From NCBI RefSeq assembly GCF_003480915.1, contig NZ_QUKD01000001.1, positions 868,001 through 932,000 on the forward strand: DNA of 64,000 bases. The letters run 5' to 3'. The stretch comes from Parabacteroides sp. TM07-1AC. Its GTDB lineage: Bacteria > Bacteroidota > Bacteroidia > Bacteroidales > Tannerellaceae. Under the pieces are notes generated by a model that ran no database searches, was not told the DNA's origin, and worked only from the letters and a program-made list of their open reading frames with translations. The translations under genes and the position numbers were made by a program. Below are positions 25,560 through 34,135 of this stretch, in pieces (the first letter of the stretch is position 1; every line of letters begins with the position of its first letter).

Positions 25560-26183
25560 TTACCGTTTGATAGTCTGTAAATCCTTGTTCTCAATGATGG
25601 TGAAACCCTCGATGGTAAAACCGTTCGGGTTGTCATCCGACCGCGATGCGTTCAGCAGGCGGCAGGTGGTCACGAGGCTGCGCTCGGTGACGTTGCTCTG
25701 CCGGATGATTTTCTGTGTGGCGTAGGTCACGGCACGGTAGGGATAGGCGTTGAAGTCGCACACCACGCTGTCCACCTTCAGCACTTGGTTGATGTTCCCG
25801 GCGATGATGCGGTTGTAGTACCCCTTCTCCGCGAAGTCCGAATAATAGTGGTACACGCTCTTGTCCGCCAGCAGCAAGGCACGTTTCACGTTGTGTTCAA
25901 TCGCGCTTTTTTCAGGTGATAGCGTGAAGAACATCTCGTGGAAACGGCGCACATGTTCCCGTGCCTCCGCCGGGCGGTTCTGCGACAAATCCTGAGACAA
26001 GGCGAGCATCAGGCTCTTGCCGTTGTCCAGCACATAGATTTTCTCCCGTTGCTTCTCTGCGAAACGGTAGGAGTTCCACACGCTCCACACCGTCACCACG
26101 GCGCACAGCGAGAGGAAGACGATACCGAACAGGCGTATCTGCCTGAACGACGATTCGATGTTTCTAAGTGATTTGAATTCCAT
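25560..26183 (-). CDS. traK: Conjugative transposon protein TraK
   Basis: A 207-residue protein with one N-terminal membrane helix (about 18-35, LFGIVFLSLCAVVTVWSVW) and a periplasmic domain of mixed alpha/beta type (KVDSVVCDFNAYPYRAVTYA). The layout is like VirB8. It matches the TraK family by position (traJ-traK-traL) and by the start MEFKSLRNIESSFRQIRLFG. Confidence 0.88.
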   Translation of the reverse strand: MEFKSLRNIESSFRQIRLFGIVFLSLCAVVTVWSVWNSYRFAEKQREKIYVLDNGKSLMLALSQDLSQNRPAEAREHVRRFHEMFFTLSPEKSAIEHNVKRALLLADKSVYHYYSDFAEKGYYNRIIAGNINQVLKVDSVVCDFNAYPYRAVTYATQKIIRQSNVTERSLVTTCRLLNASRSDDNPNGFTIEGFTIIENKDLQTIKR

Positions 26184-26214
26184 TTATATTTTCCAATTTA
26201 TGATTGCACATTGA

Positions 26215-27219
26215 TTATTTCAGCAATTTGCCGACACGTCCGACTGCGTTTCCTGCGGCTGCACCCGCCACGCTGCCCGCCATGCTTCCGGCTCGTCCCG
26301 CCATCTGGTTCACGTTGCGACCGTAACCGCCCATGCCTCCGGCTTGGATAATCCAGCCCGCAACGGTGGGAATGGTAAAGTAGCCGATGATGCCGATGCA
26401 GAGGAATACGATATACACCCCGTCGCTCGAATCCAGCGAGAAGTTCGGGTCTGCCTGCATCCGCTCGATGTCGTTTTGCAGCATCAGAACCTGTATCTTC
26501 GCCAGTATGGTGCTGAACATGTCCGATACCGGTAGCCACAGATAGACCTGTATATAGCGGCATATCCACTGCGTGAGCGTGTTTTGGAAACCGTCCCATA
26601 CCGACAGGGCGAAGGCTATCGGACCGAGAATCGCCAGCACCACGAGAAAGAAGGTGCGGACGGTGTCTATCACGAGGGCGGCGGCTTGGAACAGCAGTTC
26701 GAGTATCTCGCGGAAGAAGTCGCGGATGCTCTTCTTCATGTTGTACATTCCCCGGTCGATATACATTCCCGCCATCGTCACCATGTCGGAGGGCGACCAG
26801 CCGAGTTCCTCCAGTTGCTTGTCAAATTCCTCGTTGGACACGAGGTAGGCGGTTTCGGGGTTGCGTACCATCGCCTCGTATTCCAGTTTGTCCTTCTGCT
26901 CCCGGTATCGGTTCATGTCCAGCGTTTCCGCCTCCAGCATCTTTGCCGTGCCCTGTACGACGGGTGAGAGGATGCTGTTTATCGTGCCCAGCACCACAGT
27001 CGGGAAGAACATGATGCACAGACCGATGGCAAAAGGACGGAGCATCGGGAATACGTCTATCGGTTCAGCTCTCGCCAGCGACTGCCATACCCGGTAGGCG
27101 ACGTAGAACAGCGCACCCAGCCCGGCGATGCCTTTCGCCACACCAGCCATGTCCCCACACAGCGGCATCATCTGCTCATAAAGTGAACGTAAAATCTGAT
27201 GAAGGTTGTCGAACTTCAT
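26215..27219 (-). CDS. traJ: Conjugative transposon protein TraJ (VirB6-like)
   Basis: A 334-residue polytopic membrane protein. Hydrophobic segments are at about 25-45, 68-95, 180-205, 215-250 and 270-300, and it ends in a Gly/Ala-rich tail (MGGYGRNVNQMAGRAGSMAG). This is the TraJ family of CTnDOT-like elements, the VirB6-like inner-membrane channel component. It lies 3 bases after traI. Confidence 0.9.
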   Translation of the reverse strand: MKFDNLHQILRSLYEQMMPLCGDMAGVAKGIAGLGALFYVAYRVWQSLARAEPIDVFPMLRPFAIGLCIMFFPTVVLGTINSILSPVVQGTAKMLEAETLDMNRYREQKDKLEYEAMVRNPETAYLVSNEEFDKQLEELGWSPSDMVTMAGMYIDRGMYNMKKSIRDFFREILELLFQAAALVIDTVRTFFLVVLAILGPIAFALSVWDGFQNTLTQWICRYIQVYLWLPVSDMFSTILAKIQVLMLQNDIERMQADPNFSLDSSDGVYIVFLCIGIIGYFTIPTVAGWIIQAGGMGGYGRNVNQMAGRAGSMAGSVAGAAAGNAVGRVGKLLK

Positions 27220-27222
27220 AGG

Positions 27223-27852
27223 CTACCAGTATCTTTCGTTCATGTTCCCGTACAGCCCCATGATGCGGTCGAGGTCGTTCTTCTTTTTCGCACGCAGGTA
27301 ACTCACGGAGATGTTCTTGTTCGTGTAGTAGCTCACGAGGTTGCGGTAACGCTTCATCTTCGAGTGGCAGCGTTCCACCACGTCCATGCGCTCCTTGTCG
27401 GTCATGGAGAGCGTGGTGATGTTCACCACGTTCCTGAGTTCCGTCAACACTTCGTTGCTTTCCTCCAGCAGTTTCGTGTAGCCGAAAGCGATTGCGGAAA
27501 GCTCTTCGGGTCTGAAATTCCCGTCACGGAGCATCCGTTGGAAACTGTTCACATAGATGTCTGTGATGTCGCCCACCATCAGGATGGTCTGCTGCACCTT
27601 GCGGGCGTCCTTGACCAGATTGTTCACCGATTTGAGGGCATCGTAATACTTCTTGCCCTGCTGATAGATTTTCACCGTCTCCTGAAAGTTGCTCACCATG
27701 TTCGTGGCGGTCTTGGAGGTATGGATGATGTTTTTGGAGGCATTGATGATGCCCTGCGCTAGATTGCCCGGATCGCTTACGACCCACTGTGCGCTTGCCC
27801 TGCCCGCGAAAAGCAGGCACAGGCAGATAATCATTGTTATTCTTGTTCTCAT
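27223..27852 (-). CDS. traI: Conjugative transposon protein TraI (DUF4141 type)
   Basis: A 209-residue protein with a signal peptide (MRTRITMIICLCLLFAGRASA) and an alpha-helical body (VVSDPGNLAQGIINASKNII, ETVKIYQQGKKYYDALKSVN) resembling the P-type VirB5-like minor pilus proteins. It matches the DUF4141/TraI family at this place in CTnDOT-like elements. Confidence 0.87.
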   Translation of the reverse strand: MRTRITMIICLCLLFAGRASAQWVVSDPGNLAQGIINASKNIIHTSKTATNMVSNFQETVKIYQQGKKYYDALKSVNNLVKDARKVQQTILMVGDITDIYVNSFQRMLRDGNFRPEELSAIAFGYTKLLEESNEVLTELRNVVNITTLSMTDKERMDVVERCHSKMKRYRNLVSYYTNKNISVSYLRAKKKNDLDRIMGLYGNMNERYW

Positions 27853-27875
27853 GTTACTTTGGATTTTAGTGGTTG

Positions 27876-28256
27876 TTATTCTTCGGTCGGATGTCCCGGC
27901 TGCGGCTTCACCCGCACATAGTCCCCGTTTGGCGAGAAAGTCAGCACATCCGTGGCCTCGTTGTAGGACACGTCGATGCGGAAGCCGGTGTTCATGAACA
28001 GGTTGCCGTTCTCCTCCTGCAAGAGATAGGTTTCCGGCTTGAGCTTGCGGCGCAGACCGCTACGACGGAACACCGTCACTTTGTAGGCTTCGCCCTCCTT
28101 GTAGATAAGCACGTCAGGTTTTCCCTCCACGCTCTCCCAGTTCCCGCACAGCATGTCGCGGCGGTTGTCGGCCACGTCGCAGGATTGCAGCATCATGACC
28201 GCCAATCCGATAAGGCACTTGCTGACTTGCAGCATTTTCACTTTTGGTAAATTCAT
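27876..28256 (-). CDS. DUF3876-type small protein of the transfer operon
   Basis: A 126-residue protein with a hydrophobic start (CLIGLAVMMLQSCDVADNRR) that reads as a lipoprotein signal, and a beta-rich body (LCGNWESVEGKPDVLIYKEG). I recognise it as the DUF3876 family, usually found between traG and traI. Role unknown; probably an envelope-facing accessory protein. Confidence 0.78.
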   Translation of the reverse strand: MNLPKVKMLQVSKCLIGLAVMMLQSCDVADNRRDMLCGNWESVEGKPDVLIYKEGEAYKVTVFRRSGLRRKLKPETYLLQEENGNLFMNTGFRIDVSYNEATDVLTFSPNGDYVRVKPQPGHPTEE

Positions 28257-28296
28257 ACGCGTTTTTCTTTTTTGGTTGATACATTCTGTTTTTTAG

Positions 28297-29080
28297 TTAT
28301 TCCTTGTTTCTCCGCCTTTCGGCAAGCTGCCGGATGGCGGCTTCGATGTCGTCGCCCAGCTTCTCCGCCAGACGGTAAACCTCCACTTTTTCCGTTTCCT
28401 CGGTGGTGTACGCCAGATACTCTTCCGCGCTGACCTCCGTGGCATAGACCGCCGACTGCGTGCCGCCCAAGCCTATCCACACCTCCTTGTAGAGCCGTGA
28501 AGGGTTGTTCGCCATGTTGATGGAGAGTATCTGCGACTTCTCCTTTTCCGTCAGTCCGAGCAACGCCTGTATCTGGTCGAACTTGTTCATATATTTCCTT
28601 TGGTCAAGCAGGATTTTACAATCCGAGTTGTTGATAATGCTCTCTTTGACCACCGGAGAACTGATAATGTCGTCCACCTCCTGCGTCACCACGATTGCCT
28701 CGCCGTAATATTTTCTGACCGTCTTATACATATAGCGCAGATATTCAGCCATGTTCGCCGATGAGAGGGCCTTCCAAGCCTCTTCCACGATAAGCTGTTT
28801 CCGCACGCCTTTCAGCCGCCGCATCTTGTTGATGAAGGCTTCCATGATGATGATGGTCACGACGGGGAACAGTTCGCGGTTTTCTTTAATCGAATCTATC
28901 TCGAAGACGATGAACCGCTTGCCGAGCAGGTCGATGTTCTCCGTGGAGTTGAGCAGGAAATCGTAACGCCCGCCCCGGTAATACTGCCGCATGGTGGTGA
29001 GCATGTTGTCGATGTTGAAGTCGGACTTCTCCACCTTGATGTCACGCTGTGCCAGTTCCTTGCGGTAGTCGTCACGCATA
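28297..29080 (-). pseudogene. traG: traG (VirB4-like ATPase), C-terminal remnant
   Basis: About 260 residues of the C-terminal end of TraG remain, from about 29080 (RDDYRKELAQRDIKVEKSDF) to the stop at 28297. The segment LIVEEAWKALSS is the Walker B region and VVTQEVDDII and NSDCKILLDQRKY are downstream family motifs. Full TraG proteins are around 800 residues, so the N-terminal two thirds with Walker A are gone. Upstream of 29080 the frame continues into unrelated AT-rich DNA to an ATG at 29163 (about 27 foreign residues), which cannot restore function. This marks the left junction of the 12-kb replacement. Confidence 0.88.
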
Positions 29081-29119
29081 TACGATAGATTAAAGCAATA
29101 TTGTTTTAAGTTATCCGAA

Positions 29120-29263
29120 ATGTCTCGAAAAATGGAAAATGATACGGATTGGCAAGGGAACACAGTCGAACCTACCCATACATTAAATCACATAATTGGA
29201 AGATTATCGGACTTAAAAGAACAGATTGATTCCTATTGGAAAATATACGTACATAAAAAATAG
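29120..29263 (+). CDS. Small ORF or 3' end of a truncated gene
   Basis: A 47-residue frame (MSRKMENDTDWQGNTVEPTH) that ends 2 bases before the ATG of the next gene. The frame is also open upstream to the traG junction (LKQYCFKLSE), so this may be the tail of a gene cut by the rearrangement and not a complete one. No domain recognised. Confidence 0.45.
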   Translation: MSRKMENDTDWQGNTVEPTHTLNHIIGRLSDLKEQIDSYWKIYVHKK

Positions 29264-29265
29264 CA

Positions 29266-29901
29266 ATGCCATTAAAGATAAATGTACCATACGCAGAAAA
29301 GGATTTAGCAAAAGAAAAGGGTGCTTTCTGGGATAAAGAAAATAAGACATGGTTTATTCCTGACCATAAAGATATAAATCTTTTTTCCAAATGGATAGAT
29401 ACAGAAAAAGTGTCTTTAATTGCTAAAGTCCCTTTTTGGTTGGGTGTAACCCAAAAGACTTGTTGGAAATGTAATAATATTACAGAAGTCATTGCTTTTG
29501 TATCAAACAATTTTTTAATATATGACTACTCGGATGACGATAGCGACATAAAAGAGTGGTTCTTTCAAGATTATTTTTCCTTTTTTAGTTCACCTAACTA
29601 TATAGATAAAGAGGTTCTTGATATCGTTTGTTCTCGTTATCCCTTCTTCAAATTAGGTTTTTCAAAAACTGTCAACGGCAAGTATTTTGCTAATCATTGT
29701 AAATGTTGTGGCGCTTTACAAGGTGATTTTTTTATGCATGAAGAACCTGGTGGTGAATTTAGCCCTATTGATATGGATGGATATAAATCCATAACGCTTA
29801 TAGAGGTTCCGTATAAATTTGATTTAATGATTGATGCTTCCCATTCTTGGGCAAGCAATGAAAAAGAGATATTTAAATATATCCGTAAATCAAAGTGGTA
29901 A
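29266..29901 (+). CDS. DUF5710-domain protein
   Basis: A 211-residue protein whose first 45 residues (NVPYAEKDLAKEKGAFWDKE, then KTWFIP) match the DUF5710 pattern, a small domain often found at the ends of primases, nucleases and mobile-element proteins. Cysteine pairs in KTCWKCNN (about 65) and HCKCCGALQ (about 145) suggest metal binding. The gene is AT-rich and on the opposite strand from its neighbours. Exact function unknown. Confidence 0.7.
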   Translation: MPLKINVPYAEKDLAKEKGAFWDKENKTWFIPDHKDINLFSKWIDTEKVSLIAKVPFWLGVTQKTCWKCNNITEVIAFVSNNFLIYDYSDDDSDIKEWFFQDYFSFFSSPNYIDKEVLDIVCSRYPFFKLGFSKTVNGKYFANHCKCCGALQGDFFMHEEPGGEFSPIDMDGYKSITLIEVPYKFDLMIDASHSWASNEKEIFKYIRKSKW

Positions 29902-29955
29902 AAAGTTTCTCAGCAGCGTGCCTATGAAGCGTGCCTGTAATGCGTTCGCAAGGGT

Positions 29956-30102
29956 ATGGCTACCGTACATACGCTTGATTTTCGCGTCGAGATTGTCTTT
30001 GCAGTGAGAGTGAAGCCCGTAACGCCATGTCCGGCGCAGCGTGGCATGAAAGCGTTACGACAGGCGGAACGGGAACGCAAAGAGTATCGCAGGCGGATAT
30101 GA
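29956..30102 (+). CDS. Possible small basic protein
   Basis: A 48-residue frame (MATVHTLDFRVEIVFAVRVK) with a strongly basic tail (QAERERKEYRRRI). Its composition is richer in G+C than the genes on either side, like the ICE backbone, so it may be a leftover gene or gene fragment. No family recognised; weak support. Confidence 0.3.
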   Translation: MATVHTLDFRVEIVFAVRVKPVTPCPAQRGMKALRQAERERKEYRRRI

Positions 30103-30132
30103 AAAGAGCGGGTTTGAAGCCCGCCCAATCCA

Positions 30133-30408
30133 TTAGAATTTTTCCCGAATCAACTTATGCACGTCCGATGCCCGGTAGTAATTCCGCCCGTCGATGTTGA
30201 AATAGGGAAGTATGCCTTTCATCCGGTAACGCTGCAACGTCCGTTTGGTAACGTTCAGCAAAAAACACAAATCCTGATTATCCAAAATCTGTTCACCGTC
30301 TAACCAATTTTTCTGTTTCATCATTCGTTCCAATTGATTGTCCAACTTGTCTAACCTGTCCATAAAGCGTTCCATCCACGCTTCAAAGTTTTCGTCATTT
30401 ATAGCCAT
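30133..30408 (-). CDS. HTH (excisionase-like) DNA-binding protein
   Basis: A 91-residue protein with a charged N-terminal helix and a MerR/excisionase-type winged helix (DNQDLCFLLNVTKRTLQRYR, then GILPYFNIDGRNYYRASDVH). Such proteins regulate or assist excision of Bacteroides elements. It lies 12 bases after the primase-like gene and is paired with another HTH gene upstream of it. Confidence 0.82.
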   Translation of the reverse strand: MAINDENFEAWMERFMDRLDKLDNQLERMMKQKNWLDGEQILDNQDLCFLLNVTKRTLQRYRMKGILPYFNIDGRNYYRASDVHKLIREKF

Positions 30409-30420
30409 ACTATTTTGATT

Positions 30421-32457
30421 TTATATGTGTCCGATTATGAAATAACTTGCGTTTGACGGGTCTTTCAGAATAATTTCCTTGTCCCGCATGAATTTGATAT
30501 AACTCTTGGCCGTGCGTTCCTTTACGTCCAAAATGGCTTGTATCTGCTCGCATAAGTCCACGTAAGTAGAATGCCGTTGGTTGTTGAAAATGGAACGGGC
30601 AACGCCGATAAGTTCCGTTTCCTTACGCTTTTCCTTTTCTTCTTTCGGCTTCTCGCCAACGTAGGCGTGCATTTCAATATCCTTGCTCCATGCAAATTGA
30701 ATCAACGGAACGTCCAATGGGCTTCCGTCGCGTACTTTCAGGGCTTTAATGACCGATATTTGCGGGTCATCGTCTTTTTCAATCGACAGAATAGCAGCGG
30801 CTTTCCGCTGTAATTCACTTCCCAAATGTCCGCGAAGTTTCATGCCATTGGGAACGAAGTGCAGCACACAAACAATACAGGTTTTGTATATTCCTGCCAA
30901 GCGGTACAGCTCGTCGATGATGCCGACACTTTCGGCTTCATCGTTGGCACAACGCACCAAATCGGCGATGCCGTCAATAACGACCATTTGAATGCCGCCA
31001 TATTGGTAGTAAAACTTGTCCATGCTTTGGACAATAGCCTGCAAGCGTTCCTTGCGCGACATGCTTGTCAGGCAGTAGGCTTTGAAGAAGTCGGGCATTT
31101 TGTTTTGTTTGCTGCGGCGAAGGATATTACCAATGTTTTTGTACAACTGTACTTCCGATTGCTCGGTATCGTAGAGCAATACGACTTTGTTGTCGGCGTT
31201 GGGATTGATAGTCGTTCCCAATGTGTCGATAGAAAAATCGGCATGACGAATAGTTCCGGCAATCAGGCTTCCTACATAATTACTTTTTCCCGTTCCTTCG
31301 CCACCCGTGATGCCGAATAGGTTCCCCTGTGTTCCCAACGGAACATCGTTTATCGAAATAATCATTTCCGCTTTGATGGGCGGATTATTGAAGTCAACTT
31401 CGCATGGTTTAAGTATGGCCATTGTTTCGCTGTATAAAGTGTCCAAAAATTCAAGGAATAATGAAAGGAAGTTTTCACGGGTATTTCCGGCCTTGAAATA
31501 GTCGGATATATCTTTGTTCGTTTTATCGCCCGAAAGGGGTAAAACGAGGCGTTTAACGCCAAATTCCGCCAATTGTTGGTGATGCTTTGCCGAAGCATCC
31601 AAACCCGTTTTATCGACATCATATAACAAAACAATATGTTTGAAACGGTGTGATAGTTTTTTGATGATTGAAACAGGAATAGCCGCCGTTTCGCTGTTGA
31701 AACATATTGCATGAAACCCATGCGAAGCCAACGAAAGCACATCCTTCTCGCCACCTGTGATGAACAACGTATCGCCTTTGGCGGGCAGTTGTTCCAAGCC
31801 GAAGCAATAGTTTTCGCCGAAGTTGCCACCATACAGAAATCGTATTTCCGAAAACGGACGGTAGATTTTTACATGCCGTTTTCCCAAATAGCCGAATATC
31901 GGTTCTTGTTCCGATGACGTAAAAAAGAACGGTTTCCCTTCGCTGTTCTCGCTGCGAAACTCTTTCAGGGAAACCGTTTTGTAGGCTTTGAGTATTTCGG
32001 CAGTGATTCCATATTGTTGCCAAAAGGCAATTTCTTTCGGTGAAAATTGCTTTTGAACAGTGGAGTAAGGCTTGTTTTTCTTGGATTCTATGACTGCTTC
32101 CTTTGGTATAACAGGCGAGACTGATACAACAAACGAAGTGTCTTCTTCATCCAAACCTAAATTCAAGTCACGATTTATCGTTTGCAATACCTCAACAAAG
32201 TCTTTCGGATTCTTACAATTCAAGCCTTTCAACTTGGCAACCAAACTAAAGCAATCGCCACTGAACTCATCGTTTCCGAAGTCTTTCATCCGATAGGTAT
32301 TTGTTCGGCGGTCGTAATAGACATTGCAGGAAGCTCGTTTGTCTTCGTACAACGGATTCAGGAAATTCCGTCCGACACGCCATTGTCCTTGAATATAATG
32401 CCGGAACACATTCAAACCATTATCGGTCAATTGTAGTACAGTGTCTTTATTTACCAT
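30421..32457 (-). CDS. Toprim primase / RecA-like ATPase replication protein
   Basis: A 678-residue protein. The N-terminal part (about 1-130) is a primase-like domain on its own pattern; a toprim domain follows with FITGGEKDVLSLAS (about 235) and IVLLYDVDKTGLDAS (about 280). A RepA/DnaB-like ATPase domain has Walker A GGEGTGKSN (about 385) and Walker B QMVVIDGIADLV (about 500). The C-terminal part looks like a winged helix. It overlaps the upstream HTH gene by 11 bases. Probably primase-helicase for replication of a mobilizable or integrative element after excision. Confidence 0.82.
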   Translation of the reverse strand: MVNKDTVLQLTDNGLNVFRHYIQGQWRVGRNFLNPLYEDKRASCNVYYDRRTNTYRMKDFGNDEFSGDCFSLVAKLKGLNCKNPKDFVEVLQTINRDLNLGLDEEDTSFVVSVSPVIPKEAVIESKKNKPYSTVQKQFSPKEIAFWQQYGITAEILKAYKTVSLKEFRSENSEGKPFFFTSSEQEPIFGYLGKRHVKIYRPFSEIRFLYGGNFGENYCFGLEQLPAKGDTLFITGGEKDVLSLASHGFHAICFNSETAAIPVSIIKKLSHRFKHIVLLYDVDKTGLDASAKHHQQLAEFGVKRLVLPLSGDKTNKDISDYFKAGNTRENFLSLFLEFLDTLYSETMAILKPCEVDFNNPPIKAEMIISINDVPLGTQGNLFGITGGEGTGKSNYVGSLIAGTIRHADFSIDTLGTTINPNADNKVVLLYDTEQSEVQLYKNIGNILRRSKQNKMPDFFKAYCLTSMSRKERLQAIVQSMDKFYYQYGGIQMVVIDGIADLVRCANDEAESVGIIDELYRLAGIYKTCIVCVLHFVPNGMKLRGHLGSELQRKAAAILSIEKDDDPQISVIKALKVRDGSPLDVPLIQFAWSKDIEMHAYVGEKPKEEKEKRKETELIGVARSIFNNQRHSTYVDLCEQIQAILDVKERTAKSYIKFMRDKEIILKDPSNASYFIIGHI

Positions 32458-32779
32458 TGAGCAGATAGTTTTTACGGAATTGTTCTAAAGTTTGCGGATT
32501 ACAGGTAATCAGGCGTTCGTTCAATGCCCGTTCGATGTCGGACAGACGATACAGACAACGGCCACGAAACAGGGAATAACTTATCAGTTGGTCTTTACGA
32601 AGCCGCTGCAATGTTTTGGTAGAAATACCAAGCAAACGGGCGACTTCCATGCTGTCCAACCAAACTTCTTTTTTCTCGTCCGGAACAGGTGTTTCCACTT
32701 TGGAAATGTACTCAGCAATCCGCTCTATCTTTTTCAGCAACTCTTGATACGCTTTGCTTTCAAATGTTATTAATTCCAT
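32447..32779 (-). CDS. HTH (excisionase-like) DNA-binding protein
   Basis: A 110-residue protein if started at the ATG at 32779 (MELITFESKAYQELLKKIER); an in-frame ATG 7 codons upstream is less likely. It has an N-terminal helix and an excisionase-type winged helix (LDSMEVARLLGISTKTLQRL, then FRGRCLYRLSDIERALNERL). It is translationally coupled to the primase gene. Confidence 0.83.
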   Translation of the reverse strand: MELITFESKAYQELLKKIERIAEYISKVETPVPDEKKEVWLDSMEVARLLGISTKTLQRLRKDQLISYSLFRGRCLYRLSDIERALNERLITCNPQTLEQFRKNYLLNGK

Positions 32780-33117
32780 ACATTGAAAATTTTGATGCAA
32801 AGTTCGGAAGTCGCAAAATCATGGAAGCCCAAGTTGGGACAACTATTTTTTCAAATAGTGTCGGAAAGTCCACGAATCAATGAGTTTTAAGAACCGGAAT
32901 TTTTAACAATAGAGAAGAATATCTTGGGAATAGCGGATTTTTTATGGAATAGACCTGAAAAAAGCCTCAAAACAGATGCTTTGAGGCTCAGAAATCGCTA
33001 AAATTCAATACATAAACTTGGGAAAACAAGATTTATATATTTTGCTCACATGCAAGATATTACATGCAATGTTCTCATAAACAACGAAAACAAAAACGTG
33101 GTATCGGATGTAAAGTG
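32780..33117. other. Gene-free stretch with a terminator
   Basis: The stretch between the HTH gene and the RteC-like gene is AT-rich, holds the terminator at 32963-32988 and the promoter region expected for the HTH-primase-HTH genes, and shows no gene. Confidence 0.5.
32963..32988 (-). terminator. Intrinsic terminator of the RteC-like gene
   Basis: AGCCTCAAA (32963-32971) pairs with TTTGAGGCT (32980-32988), a 9-bp stem with an 8-base loop. On the minus strand it is followed by TTTTTTC, as expected for rho-independent termination of the gene ending at 33118. Confidence 0.75.
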
Positions 33118-33957
33118 TTACTTGTTATCATTATCATTCATTTTACGTATCAGTATCTCTTTGAGTTCATTTAGGAATTGAGTTCTATTTGCCCGCTCCC
33201 TAATCTCAATATAGGTATGATACGGGTTACCCAAGTCAACATTGAAGATGTTTTCAAAATAGCTTACTATTTGTTTCAGGTTTGCTTTACCGAAATTAAA
33301 ACAATCTGCTTCGCAAACAGCATAAATCAATTCTACAAGGTCTGTTTTAGTCCTTGTCCATGTTATTTTTGTCTTCGGAAAGCCCGAAGATTGAGTTGTT
33401 TGCTGTTCGTCTATTTTTGCAATTTCCTCATTCAGATAAATTCGCAACATTTCGTTTGCTACTATTTTTGCAACTTTAAAATCGCAAATCGTAGAAAAAT
33501 TAGGGTCTCTTTCAAAATAAAATGTTTCCATTGTCATTTGAATATCTTGTTTTCCTCTCAGAAAAAAGTACTTATCCAAATGCGTACTTCCCGAACGGTA
33601 GTATTTATAGAAATCAATGTTCTTATTGTAGAAATTCTCTAACTGATTCAGTTCATTGATGAAATAATTTTTCAGCACACAATCTTGTCCGTTGGGGCGC
33701 ATCATTTCGATGTTATACACTTTCCTGTAATAGATTAGTTTACTAAAAAACTTGGGTTTTATTATCTTGAAAAAGAATATTTCATCCATTTCACTTTTGA
33801 ACTTATAAAACGAAACTATTTCTTTCAATTCCGAGAACCCCTGTTCCAACAGCAATATTATTTGAGGAATATCTTTAATCCTGTCATTTAAATCGAGTTC
33901 ATGCATCCTGATTTGATGTTCTAATTTTTCTGCAATGTTTTTTATCTTATCTTTCAT
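33118..33957 (-). CDS. RteC-domain protein (second copy, in the foreign segment)
   Basis: A 279-residue protein whose C-terminal half (TDLVELIYAVCEADCFNFGK, NIFNVDLGNPYHTYIEIRER) matches the same region of the ICE RteC at 51157-51762, which has DLVELIYGIDVMGCINNGN and FGVDSKDCYRFYTDIKRR. RteC is the DNA-binding activator of excision genes in CTnDOT. This copy is longer at its N-terminus and belongs to the foreign segment, so it probably served the excision of another element. Confidence 0.82.
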   Translation of the reverse strand: MKDKIKNIAEKLEHQIRMHELDLNDRIKDIPQIILLLEQGFSELKEIVSFYKFKSEMDEIFFFKIIKPKFFSKLIYYRKVYNIEMMRPNGQDCVLKNYFINELNQLENFYNKNIDFYKYYRSGSTHLDKYFFLRGKQDIQMTMETFYFERDPNFSTICDFKVAKIVANEMLRIYLNEEIAKIDEQQTTQSSGFPKTKITWTRTKTDLVELIYAVCEADCFNFGKANLKQIVSYFENIFNVDLGNPYHTYIEIRERANRTQFLNELKEILIRKMNDNDNK

Positions 33958-34013
33958 TTTTATTGATTTTGAGTAAAAAAAAGGATGATATCGTCAGTTG
34001 ACGACACACAAAG

Positions 34014-34048
34014 GCGTTCACTGAATTCCGATAGGATTCAGTGAACGC
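34014..34048. terminator. 13-bp stem hairpin, probable terminator
   Basis: GCGTTCACTGAAT (34014-34026) is the exact complement of ATTCAGTGAACGC (34036-34048). It lies after the stop of the beta-barrel gene (34136) on the minus strand and before the ATG of the RteC-like gene (33957). There is no long T run beside it, so a structured leader of the next gene is possible. Confidence 0.55.
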
Positions 34049-34135
34049 GAAGCAACAACATGTCGCTGAAAGATAATTAGTGATAGATTTGCCAGAAATA
34101 CATAATACAGAATTTGTTGAAATCAACACCTAATC

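Noticed and set aside
34014..34048. 13-bp stem considered as a CRISPR repeat or attC site
   Set aside because: It occurs once, with no spacer array and no integron core sites nearby.
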